This document shows, piece after piece, positions 26,179 through 34,573 of a DNA stretch of 64,000 nt; within the stretch, counting starts at the first letter, position 1; every line of letters begins with the position of its first letter. The notes below the pieces were generated by a model. It made no database searches. It was not told the DNA's origin and saw nothing but the letters and a program-made list of their open reading frames with translations. The stretch is from contig JAGFIQ010000138.1 of the NCBI GenBank assembly GCA_024103495.1, positions 1-64,000 on the forward strand. Reading direction: 5' to 3'. Position numbers and translations under genes: made by a program. The DNA is from Aridibacter famidurans (GTDB taxonomy: Bacteria; Acidobacteriota; Blastocatellia; Pyrinomonadales; Pyrinomonadaceae).

Positions 26179-27660
26179 ATTCACACTGACACTTGAGGGC
26201 AGCGGGACATCCCCCGGCGACCCGAACAGCACAGCCTCGAACCCGTTCGTCGAGCCGAAGATGTACCAGGTGCTGTCGGAAGGACGCCAGATCGCGGGAT
26301 CCGTCTTCCCGTCGCCGTCATAATCTCCGGGAGCCGGAATATCTCCCGGCGACCCCCACGGAAAGCTGAAGTACGAATCGTCCTCAGACCTGATCACGAA
26401 CCACTCGGAAGACGACGGTCTGTAAAAACCGACGTCCGCTTTTCCGTCCCCGGTCCAGTCCCCGATCGCGGATCGGTCGCCCACGACGCCAAACGCGTAA
26501 ACCTTCACACCTTCGGAGCTCCTCAGCAGCCAGAACTGGTTGTCAGGCGGGCGATAGACTGCTATGTCATCCGTTCCGTCTCCGTCATAGTCAGCCACGA
26601 TAGGCTTGTCAGCGGCAACGCCGAACGGAACGATCACGAGACCGCTGTCCGATGAACGGAGGATGAACCAGGTGCCCGTTGACGGCCTGTAAATCGCCGG
26701 ATCGGCCTTTCCGTCCCCGTCAAAGTCTCCCGGAGCGGGAATGTCCCCGTTCGCTCCGAACGGGAAGGCGAAGAACGAGGAGTCCTCCGAGCGCAGGACG
26801 AACCATTCTCCCGTGGCAGGGCGCCAGAAAGCCACATCGGACTTTCCGTCGCCCGTGTAATCATCAATGACCGGAATATCGGATGCGACTCCGAACTGTA
26901 TTCCCAGCGTTCCCTGGTCAGATGACCGGAGGAGCCACCACTGAGCGGACGATCCTTCGGCCCCCCGGTTTCCGGCCACGGCGCCGGGATTCGGCCGGTA
27001 TACCGAGACATCGGTCGTCCCGTCGCCGTCAAAATCGAAATACGGCGAAGAGGCACCCTCATTCGTCGTTTGCGAGGTCGTGTAAATAAAGTCCCCGGTC
27101 GTGTCGCCGTCGCTGTTCGCAGCGTTTCCGGCCGCATAGAATGTCACGGGTCCCGGATCCGAAAGCGGCGCTGTCCAGTTGAAGGTCCACGATCTTGTCC
27201 CGAATTCGCTGGGCTGTATGCCCTGGGAGGTGTGCTCCACGTAGTGGCGGGTGTCCGTATTTACGACTCCCTCGACGATCTGCATCTCGGCCGGATTCTG
27301 TTTGGGAAGAGAAAGCGATCCGGCTTCCGCGCCGTTCTCGTCGATCACGGTCAACTGGAATCCGAAAATCACGCCGTCTTCCTGGTTGACGGTGACAGTG
27401 ACGGGGATCTCCTCGCCCGGCGAGACCGTCTGCGGCACTCCTGTGATCGAAATGCTTCCCGAGCCGCTGTTAACGAGGAAATCCGTGTGGCAGGCCGTAC
27501 AGTTCGCCTCGCCCGGCGCTCCCGTAACCGACGGCGACGGCCCCGAGGCTGAAGCTCTAACCCGGTATTCCTCCGGAGATTGCCAAAGAAACATGTAGCA
27601 GCCAAGAAGCAGCGCGGCCGCAATAACAAGTCCTTTCAAGATGCGCTTTCGATCGACCAT
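26176..27660 (-). CDS. Secreted CXXCH 'choice-of-anchor' domain protein with FG-GAP/VCBS repeats
   Basis: The ATG at 27660 has a strong GAGGAAGAGG site and opens a signal or anchor segment (about 8-26). Of the 494 residues, the first part (about 45-190) carries one heme-type motif CTACH just after GAPGEAN, followed by a beta-rich domain (SISITGVPQTVSPGEEIPV and GVIFGFQLTV). This looks like the Reeler-like 'choice-of-anchor' family that often has a CxxCH. From about residue 205, six units of the FG-GAP/VCBS kind follow, each with DxDGDGxxDxxxxRP, which should bind calcium and build a beta-propeller. This module closely resembles the C-terminus of the M36 peptidase at 30342-34346, down to a shared SSVSV ending. 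Confidence 0.85.
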   Translation of the reverse strand: MVDRKRILKGLVIAAALLLGCYMFLWQSPEEYRVRASASGPSPSVTGAPGEANCTACHTDFLVNSGSGSISITGVPQTVSPGEEIPVTVTVNQEDGVIFGFQLTVIDENGAEAGSLSLPKQNPAEMQIVEGVVNTDTRHYVEHTSQGIQPSEFGTRSWTFNWTAPLSDPGPVTFYAAGNAANSDGDTTGDFIYTTSQTTNEGASSPYFDFDGDGTTDVSVYRPNPGAVAGNRGAEGSSAQWWLLRSSDQGTLGIQFGVASDIPVIDDYTGDGKSDVAFWRPATGEWFVLRSEDSSFFAFPFGANGDIPAPGDFDGDGKADPAIYRPSTGTWFILRSSDSGLVIVPFGVAADKPIVADYDGDGTDDIAVYRPPDNQFWLLRSSEGVKVYAFGVVGDRSAIGDWTGDGKADVGFYRPSSSEWFVIRSEDDSYFSFPWGSPGDIPAPGDYDGDGKTDPAIWRPSDSTWYIFGSTNGFEAVLFGSPGDVPLPSSVSVN

Positions 27661-27775
27661 CTGAACCTCTTCCTCCCCAAAAAACAATAAAACCTTCGTG
27701 AATTGACTAACTCCTATCCACAAAAGTCTTAAAATTATAGCCGAAAAGGCGAATGACCGCGCAGGTGCGGCGAGT

Positions 27776-29920
27776 CTAGATGTCGTGGCCTTCGAAGTAC
27801 ATCTGAGAGTCGAAAGGACGCTTGCCGTCGTTCCGGCGGATCCTTGTGTATTCTCCGTCCTCTCCGAGCACCCGTGCGTTAGCGGTGTCCCGCAGATAGG
27901 CGCCGAGTACTTCGTTCTTCAGATACTCGCCCAGCTGGCGGTCCTTTATCGGCACGACGGCTTCCACTCTTCGGTCAAGGTTGCGGTGCATCCAGTCCGC
28001 GCTGCCGATGTAGATCTCCTCATCACCGGCGTTTGCGAAGTAAAAGATACGGTGATGCTCGAGAAAACGCCCGACGATCGAGATGACCTTTATGTTCTCC
28101 GAAAGACCCTTGATGCCGGGCCTCAGGACGCAGATCCCGCGGACGATTAGATCGATCTCCACGCCTGCCTGTGACGCCCTGTAGAGAGCCCGGACGATCT
28201 TGTCGTCGGTAAGTGAGTTCAGCTTGGCGATGATACGTGCGGGCTTGCCGTCCTGCTTGTTCCTTGTTTCGCGCTTGATGAGCTTGAGCATCCGTTCCCG
28301 GAGCGCCACCGGCGCGATCATAAGTCTGCGATATTCAGTCTGATACGAGTAGCCGGTCAGGAAATTGAAAAGGTCGGACGCGTCCCTTCCGATCTCCTCA
28401 TCCGAGGTCAGAAGCCCCAGGTCCGTGTACATCTTCGCAGTGACCGGGTTGTAATTGCCCGTAGAAATGTGAACGTACCGCCGTAGCTCGTCGCCTTCAC
28501 GGCGGATCACAAGCGCGACCTTCGAGTGCGTTTTCAGACCCAGCATTCCGTAGATAACGTGCACGCCCTCGTTCTCAAGCGCCCTCGCCCACTCGATGTT
28601 GTTCTCTTCGTCGAACCTCGCCTTCAGCTCCACGAGTGCAGCAACCTGTTTCCCGTTCTGGCTGGCACGCATCAGCGACCTGATGATCGGAGAGTCCTTC
28701 CCGGTCCTGTAGAGGCAGATCTTTATCGCGCGAACATTGTCGTCTTCTGCTGCCGAGCTCAGGAAATCCGTGATGGTCGTGTATGAAGTGTACGGATGAT
28801 GGACCAGAACATCCTTCTCGGCGAGGATTGAGAAAATGTCCTTCTCCGACTGTTTGAGCGCCTTCGGTATTGAGTACGTCATCGGACGGTCCTTCAGATC
28901 GGGCCGGTCCAGTTTGTAAAGCGGCATCAGGTCCGGAATGTTAAGAAAGCCGTCGATCCTGTAAACATCTTCGTCAGTAAGGCCGATCGAACCCGCGATC
29001 ATGTTCTTCATCTCCTCGGGCATCGAGGAAACAACCTCCAACCGCACAGGGAAGCTGAATCTGCGTCTGTGAAGAAGCTCGCGCTCCATCGTGCGGAGGA
29101 GGTCCCCGGCCTCGTCTTCGCGGATCTCGATGTCCGCGTCGCGCGTAACGCGGAACAGGTACGGCTGCGCGGGAAGCAGGTTGGGGAAGAGGGAAGTCGT
29201 GTTGGCGGAGACTATCTGACTGAGGTGAACGAAAACGGATTCTCCTTCCTCCACGGGAACAAGCCTCGGGATATTCTGCGGGAGCTTGATCCGGACAAAT
29301 CGGCTTTCTTCGTAGAGGTGACGGATCTTGCCGTAGTCGAGCTCGGGATCGGGATCGACCATCAGGCCGATATTGACGCTGAGGCTCGAAATGTATGGGA
29401 AAGGATGGCTTTCGTCGACCGCCTGCGGGGTCAGGACGGGGAATACGTCGTTCAGAAAGTATTCATCAAGCCTGCGCCTCACATCCGCGCTTTGGGCGTC
29501 GTATGTCTCGAGCCTGATGCCTTCGTCGTGCAGCAGCGGAATGATCTCGTTGTTAAGGCATTCCATCTGCTCCCGTACCATCGGCCGGAGAAGTTGACGG
29601 ATCTCGTCGACCTGCTCGGCCGGGGTCATTCCGTCCGGAGAGGTCCGGATGACACCTTCCGCGATCTGTTCCTTAAGACCCGAGACCCTGATCATGAAGA
29701 ACTCGTCCAGATTGGAGGAGAAGATCGAGAGGAACTTCAGCCTTTCAAGCAGCGGGACCGAATCGTCCAGAGCCTGCTCCAGCACTCTCCGGTTAAACTT
29801 AAGCCAGCTGAGCTCGCGGTTGGTGAGGAATCTCGGATCGTGGACGGACAGAAGCTCCGGCGCTTCCGAACGCTCCGGCACATCGGACGAAGGGACAAAC
29901 TCTCTGATTTCCTGTGTCAT
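27776..29920 (-). CDS. ppk1: Polyphosphate kinase 1
   Basis: Ppk1 makes long-chain polyphosphate from ATP reversibly. The 714-residue length matches the family. The N-terminal domain begins FLTNRELSWLKFNRRVLEQA, followed by SIFSSNLDEFFMIRVSGLKEQ. The catalytic domains contain the autophosphorylated His in the GLKTHSKVALVIRR segment and YVHISTGNYN. The C-terminal phospholipase-D-like half holds LVRGICVLRPGIKGLSENI and GRFLEHHRIFYF, ending with GSADWMHRNLDRRVE. All core motifs are intact. It stands alone between the CXXCH/FG-GAP protein and a repeat region. Confidence 0.96.
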   Translation of the reverse strand: MTQEIREFVPSSDVPERSEAPELLSVHDPRFLTNRELSWLKFNRRVLEQALDDSVPLLERLKFLSIFSSNLDEFFMIRVSGLKEQIAEGVIRTSPDGMTPAEQVDEIRQLLRPMVREQMECLNNEIIPLLHDEGIRLETYDAQSADVRRRLDEYFLNDVFPVLTPQAVDESHPFPYISSLSVNIGLMVDPDPELDYGKIRHLYEESRFVRIKLPQNIPRLVPVEEGESVFVHLSQIVSANTTSLFPNLLPAQPYLFRVTRDADIEIREDEAGDLLRTMERELLHRRRFSFPVRLEVVSSMPEEMKNMIAGSIGLTDEDVYRIDGFLNIPDLMPLYKLDRPDLKDRPMTYSIPKALKQSEKDIFSILAEKDVLVHHPYTSYTTITDFLSSAAEDDNVRAIKICLYRTGKDSPIIRSLMRASQNGKQVAALVELKARFDEENNIEWARALENEGVHVIYGMLGLKTHSKVALVIRREGDELRRYVHISTGNYNPVTAKMYTDLGLLTSDEEIGRDASDLFNFLTGYSYQTEYRRLMIAPVALRERMLKLIKRETRNKQDGKPARIIAKLNSLTDDKIVRALYRASQAGVEIDLIVRGICVLRPGIKGLSENIKVISIVGRFLEHHRIFYFANAGDEEIYIGSADWMHRNLDRRVEAVVPIKDRQLGEYLKNEVLGAYLRDTANARVLGEDGEYTRIRRNDGKRPFDSQMYFEGHDI

Positions 29921-30059
29921 TTGAGGCTTACGATTCTATCCGCTTGAGGGGGGTTGGGGCAACGACTTTCAGTAGGAGGCAAGCGTTTAAGCGGGTTAAA
30001 CGCTGAAAACAGGATAGCAATTCAACGGTCAGGTATCAATGATCAGGTTTCAGGGATCG

Positions 30060-30335
30060 GACAACAAAGAAGAGAGACAGGATACACAGGATCGAAAGGA
30101 TCACTGGTTCCGGATGACAGCATCGAGGAGTACTTTGCAACTCAGGAACTCCAAATCAGCGATCTTTAAAATCCTATCTATCCTGTTTTCTATCTCTAGA
30201 AACAGGATACACAGGATCGACAGGATCAATAGGGTAGCTGATCCGAGTTCCTCACGTTGCCAATTACCGTTCAACGTGAGTTATCGGTACCAGCCATCCT
30301 AAAAACCCTGTCGATCCTGTTTTCTCTTCATTGAC
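30060..30335. repeat. Fold-back words of the ACAGGATACACAGGATCGA family
   Basis: The word set ACAGGATACACAGGATCGA occurs at about 30074-30097 and 30202-30222. Complementary copies TATCCTGTTTTCTATCT (about 30177) and GTCGATCCTGTTTTCTCT (about 30310) point the other way, so several hairpins are possible. It fills the centre of the 421-bp gene-free interval 29921-30341. The remainder shows no element I can name. Confidence 0.7.
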
Positions 30336-30341
30336 CCCTGA

Positions 30342-33300
30342 TCATTGAACGCTGACACTTGAAGGCAGCGGGACGTCTCCGTTCGATCCGAACTGGACGG
30401 CCTCGAAACCGCTCGTTGTTCCGAAGATGTACCAGGTCCTGTCCGAAGGCCTCCATACGGCCGGGTCGAACTTCCCGTCGCCGTCGAAATCTCCGGGGGA
30501 AGGAATATCCCCCGTCGCTCCCCAGGGGAACGCGAAGAACGAATCATCCTCACTCCTGATCACGTACCATTCAGAGCTTGAAGGCCTGAAGAACGCGACA
30601 TCGGCCTTTCCGTCTCCGGTCCAGTCTCCCACGGCGGTCCTGTCTCCCGGAGCCCCGAACTGGAACGCCTTCACGCCGTCGGTCGATCTCAGAAGCCAGA
30701 ACTGGTTGTCGGGAGCGCGGTAAACGCCTACGTCGTCCTTTCCGTCCCCGTCGTAGTCGGCCACGATCGGCTGGTCCGCAGCGACTCCGAACGGAACGAC
30801 AGATAATCCTCCGTCGGAAGACCTGACGATGAACCAGGTCCCGGAAGTGGGCCTGTAGACTGCAGGATCTGCTTTGCCGTCACCGTCGAAGTCTCCCGGA
30901 GCGGGAATGTCGCCGTTCGATCCGAACGGGAAAGCGAAGAACGAATCGTCTTCACTCCGCAGAATGAACCACTCTCCGGTCGAAGGCCTCCAGAACGCGA
31001 CGTCAGTCTTTCCGTCGCCCGTGAAATCGGCCGCGACGGGAACGTCGGTCGAAGAACCGAACGCGAGACCCCTTGTCCCGGAATCCGAAGACCGGAGCAG
31101 CCACCACTGCGCGGTCGGCTGGCTGTTCGGCCTGAAGACCGAGACGTCGGTCGCACCGTCCCCGTCGAAATCGAACGGTGCCCCGGAAGAAGAGGAGCCT
31201 GTAAAGTCACAGCTGCTTTCTCCCGCAACGGACAGACTGTCGATGTTCCAGCCGACCGCGAAAGTGTTCGTGTCCTCGCCGAAACTGAACCGAAGCCGCA
31301 CATTCTGACCGTTTGCGGACTCAGGTAGTTTCGCGACGGTGGTTATATAGCCTCCCGAATTGCCGGTCCATGCCGCTCTTCCGTCAAGCGGGTTCTGGTT
31401 CACGCCCAGGGTGCCGTTGTAACCGCCTTCGACAAAACTGCCGCCTGCGTCGAGAATGTCCACGAATCCACCGCCGTTCACGCTGATCTCCAGCACTCCG
31501 CCGTCCCAGCCGGCTTCCGTGTTATAGCGGTTTCGGAAAGTGACCAGCGATGCCGTCGAGGCAATGGCGTATTCGACCGAGTCGAGCGTCGCGCCAGAAT
31601 TTCCGCCGGCAAGGCCCCTGTTAGGAGTGAATGCCGAGTTCGGCGCGGTTTCGGCGGAACCGGATTGCGTTGCGAATGCCAGTCCGGGGCCCGTCTGAGC
31701 GGATGTCCATCCCGCAGGCAGAGCCGGTGCCGTTACCGAATCGAAATTCTCCGCAACTTCGGCGGCCGGAGCGCCCACAACGATCGTCCTTGTTTCCTGT
31801 CTTGCACCTCTGCTTCCGTTGATGGCCAGGTCCAGATCCAGCACCGAGCCGCATCCCTGTTGAGGCGGAACGGTGAAACTGATCTGCCGCGTCACTGTAG
31901 ACCCGTCCGCGATGTCGCCGTAACTTACTGCCGGGCCGCCGTTTACGGAGACCGTCACACCGGTTATGAGCGTCCCGGAGTTGTTTTTAAGAGGCACGGT
32001 AAGTGCGAGCGGCTCGCCCGGTTCGGGGAACGAGTCGTTGTCTCCCGGTGCATCGCTGACCTCAAATCCGGGCTCTTCGACGAAGACATTCGGCATATCG
32101 AAGGCCTCTTCGACCGTCACAGCCGCAGGATCGATCACCCGGGCCGAGAAGCCCATCCCTCTGATCCTGAAGCCCTCCCAGACATCCAGCACGTCCGCGG
32201 ATGCCTCGGGAGACGCGGAAGCGGAGAATGCTGCGGCTATGATCGCGTCGCGCTCCTGAAGATAGGTCGGATTGGACGGCGCGAGCTTCATTCCGTCGGT
32301 AACGATCTGGAGCACCCGGCGGGTACCCTCGGCAAAGCCGAGCCTCGCGACCATCAGCCCCCGTATCTCCCAAAGAGCGCTTGACCAGACCTCCCCCCGG
32401 TAATGCGGGCTGTTGAAGTTCGGTCCGAACCTCGGCGAGAACGCCGCGTCGAAGTTGTTCGACTGCGCCTGGTCGATGTCGGCGAACGTCAACGAATTGT
32501 GAGGTCTGTTGCCCGTTCCGCCCGTGAAAGACATCACCGCTTTCGGCAGGCTCCTGATCCCGTAATAGTAGTTGCCGAAATAGGTTGGAGTCGTCAGCAG
32601 ATAACCGCCGATCGTGTACACGCCGTTGATCGGATCGGTCGGTTCCGCAAGCAATGCGTGCGCGTAGAAGTCCGACCAGCCCTCGCCCATTGCGCGAGCC
32701 ATATCCCCGGAGAGCCCCGTGCTGTTGCCGTGAAGACGGTTGGAAAGACCGTGCGTGAGCTCGTGAATGATGACGTCCGCATCCGTGGTCCCGTCCCTGT
32801 CGGGATTCGAATGATTAAAGACGTACATCTGCATTCGTCCTCTGCCGCCGTCGGAAGGTGTCGAGAAATTCGCGTTGTTGATCCCGGAGGAATCCTGGCC
32901 CTCGGCGCGCACACGGTCGTTCCCGTTTCCGCCCCTTCCGAAATTGTCGTGCTGGAAGTTGAATGCCTGCTCAGTGAATCCGAGCTGGTACATCACGTCG
33001 TGGTAGCGGTTGGTGACGTAGAACATCTGGATCACGGCACCGTCGCGCGCGGCCTGGACCGTAGGCAAGTCACCCGGAGCCGGATTTCCCGGAGGAGGGT
33101 TCCAGGCGGAGCTGAACACGCGGTTGTTCCCGGTGACCGGGGCGTCGACGCCGTCCGTCCCGTCGCGGTCAAGACCCGCTTCGACCGCGTTTCCGTCCGT
33201 AGTGTTGCCGCCGTCCGTGATCCAGCCGTTGTTGTTGAACGAGTTCGGACCTTCGTTTCCGATCAGCGTCACATTCTCTCGTGTAAGAAGGGATCCCTGG

Positions 33301-34346
33301 GTCCCGTTCGAAGGGTCGATCGGGCCCGGGGTCAAAGGCGCGGGCGATTCGGCGACATCGATATACCCGTTTATGTTCCGGTAAACCTCGAACGTTGCGG
33401 ATTGGGTCTGGTCTTCAGTGATGTTCTTCCGCCAGAGCATAGCTCCGGTCTTGGCATCGACCACCACGTAGAACGCATTGACCGGCTGCCAGATCAGGAC
33501 TTTCCAGGCCGGTCTTGCGACGCCTATCGAGATCGGAAAATAAACCTTCTCGGCGACCGGAGCGGAATCGCCGGGGCCAAAAACCGCCTTGTTGTCGTCA
33601 ACGAAACCAGCCGAAGGAAGCTTGGAGCCGAGTTCGTGCCCGATGTGTCCGGCAGCAAACCTCAGTGCGTCCTCAGGATCACCGAAATCGGCCGGAATGC
33701 TCTCGTAGTCGAGTCCCGGCGTGACGCCGTTTATCACACGGAACATCGAACCGTCCTTCTTGAATCCCGCCTTCACCTCGCCGCCGAAGACCGGCACTCC
33801 GAAGATTTTCTGTTCGAGGAGAGCAAACGCCATGTTCCCGGACGGGTTTTCGTAATCGGCGACGACTTCAAGCAGATCTGCCTGCCCCGGGTCGACACCG
33901 AACAGTTGGTCGTTCTGCTTCACGAATGACCTGAGCGTCTCGGCACGCGCCCCAGGCCCGGCGGCCGAAAGACTCTCAGTGTGCGTCCTCCAGACGTCGG
34001 GCGAGATCACTTCCGGGACCGACATTTCGCGGCTGTACTCGACCTTCAGATCCGGGATTTGGGTACGCAGCTCGTTCTCGCCGTGAACCGCTTCATCCCG
34101 TTTCGCCGCTATCGACGCAGCATCGGCGCCGGCCTCCCGTCGGAATTCGTCGATCAACAGAACGTCCTTGTCGGACTTCGACGTGCGGATGTCGAAGTTC
34201 GGAAGTTCCGGGACGGAGCTCAACGTGACCGCAGAGCCGGGTGTCGAGTTTCCACCCGAAGCTGCGTCGGAACGAAACATGTCCGAAATGAAGATCAGCG
34301 CGAAGATCACTGCCGCCGCCGGCAGGACAAAGTTCATTTTTTTCAT
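30342..34346 (-). CDS. Secreted M36 (fungalysin) metallopeptidase with FG-GAP/VCBS C-terminus
   Basis: A 1334-residue exported zinc peptidase. An N-terminal signal or anchor helix (about 5-22) is followed by a long propeptide with an FTP/PepSY-type inhibitor region (LLEQKIFGVPVFGGEVKAGF, then VINGVTPGLDYES). The catalytic domain has HELTH at about 528-532, with the third zinc ligand in MGEGWSDFYAHALL. After an Ig-like part and a jelly-roll-like domain (about 870-1035), six DxDGDG FG-GAP units form the C-terminus. M36 enzymes break down extracellular proteins. The C-terminal module is nearly interchangeable with that of the 26176-27660 protein. It is paralogous to the gene immediately upstream but carries a different accessory domain. 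Confidence 0.93.
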   Translation of the reverse strand: MKKMNFVLPAAAVIFALIFISDMFRSDAASGGNSTPGSAVTLSSVPELPNFDIRTSKSDKDVLLIDEFRREAGADAASIAAKRDEAVHGENELRTQIPDLKVEYSREMSVPEVISPDVWRTHTESLSAAGPGARAETLRSFVKQNDQLFGVDPGQADLLEVVADYENPSGNMAFALLEQKIFGVPVFGGEVKAGFKKDGSMFRVINGVTPGLDYESIPADFGDPEDALRFAAGHIGHELGSKLPSAGFVDDNKAVFGPGDSAPVAEKVYFPISIGVARPAWKVLIWQPVNAFYVVVDAKTGAMLWRKNITEDQTQSATFEVYRNINGYIDVAESPAPLTPGPIDPSNGTQGSLLTRENVTLIGNEGPNSFNNNGWITDGGNTTDGNAVEAGLDRDGTDGVDAPVTGNNRVFSSAWNPPPGNPAPGDLPTVQAARDGAVIQMFYVTNRYHDVMYQLGFTEQAFNFQHDNFGRGGNGNDRVRAEGQDSSGINNANFSTPSDGGRGRMQMYVFNHSNPDRDGTTDADVIIHELTHGLSNRLHGNSTGLSGDMARAMGEGWSDFYAHALLAEPTDPINGVYTIGGYLLTTPTYFGNYYYGIRSLPKAVMSFTGGTGNRPHNSLTFADIDQAQSNNFDAAFSPRFGPNFNSPHYRGEVWSSALWEIRGLMVARLGFAEGTRRVLQIVTDGMKLAPSNPTYLQERDAIIAAAFSASASPEASADVLDVWEGFRIRGMGFSARVIDPAAVTVEEAFDMPNVFVEEPGFEVSDAPGDNDSFPEPGEPLALTVPLKNNSGTLITGVTVSVNGGPAVSYGDIADGSTVTRQISFTVPPQQGCGSVLDLDLAINGSRGARQETRTIVVGAPAAEVAENFDSVTAPALPAGWTSAQTGPGLAFATQSGSAETAPNSAFTPNRGLAGGNSGATLDSVEYAIASTASLVTFRNRYNTEAGWDGGVLEISVNGGGFVDILDAGGSFVEGGYNGTLGVNQNPLDGRAAWTGNSGGYITTVAKLPESANGQNVRLRFSFGEDTNTFAVGWNIDSLSVAGESSCDFTGSSSSGAPFDFDGDGATDVSVFRPNSQPTAQWWLLRSSDSGTRGLAFGSSTDVPVAADFTGDGKTDVAFWRPSTGEWFILRSEDDSFFAFPFGSNGDIPAPGDFDGDGKADPAVYRPTSGTWFIVRSSDGGLSVVPFGVAADQPIVADYDGDGKDDVGVYRAPDNQFWLLRSTDGVKAFQFGAPGDRTAVGDWTGDGKADVAFFRPSSSEWYVIRSEDDSFFAFPWGATGDIPSPGDFDGDGKFDPAVWRPSDRTWYIFGTTSGFEAVQFGSNGDVPLPSSVSVQ

Positions 34347-34490
34347 TTGCGGGATGATCCGGAATACAGGAACCGGCTATAAATCTCTCTCTTCCCAGGG
34401 TTCGCAGAGCCGGAGAATCGTGCCGACTTCAGCTCTTTGCGGATCTTTCAAGATTAGCAGACTTGCGGCATTTAACTAAGACCGCAAGAC

Positions 34491-34523
34491 AAAAAAAGGG
34501 TCCCGTACGATCGCACGGGACCC
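34491..34523 (-). terminator. Rho-independent terminator of the upstream M36 gene
   Basis: On the minus strand GGGTCCCGTGCGATC folds with GATCGTACGGGACCC nearly end to end (34498-34523), followed by seven T. It separates the two M36 genes. The remaining 34347-34490 shows nothing else. Confidence 0.85.
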
Positions 34524-34573
34524 ATTGTGTAATTTTTGACCTGCACCGGGAGATTCCGCCCGGTGAGATTGCT

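Noticed and set aside
25992..26189. 65-codon frame after the pilus terminator
   Set aside because: It overlaps a fold-back repeat and begins right after the terminator; no similarity.
32403..33929. Plus-strand frame of 508 codons
   Set aside because: Lies inside the M36 peptidase gene on the other strand and shows shadow composition.
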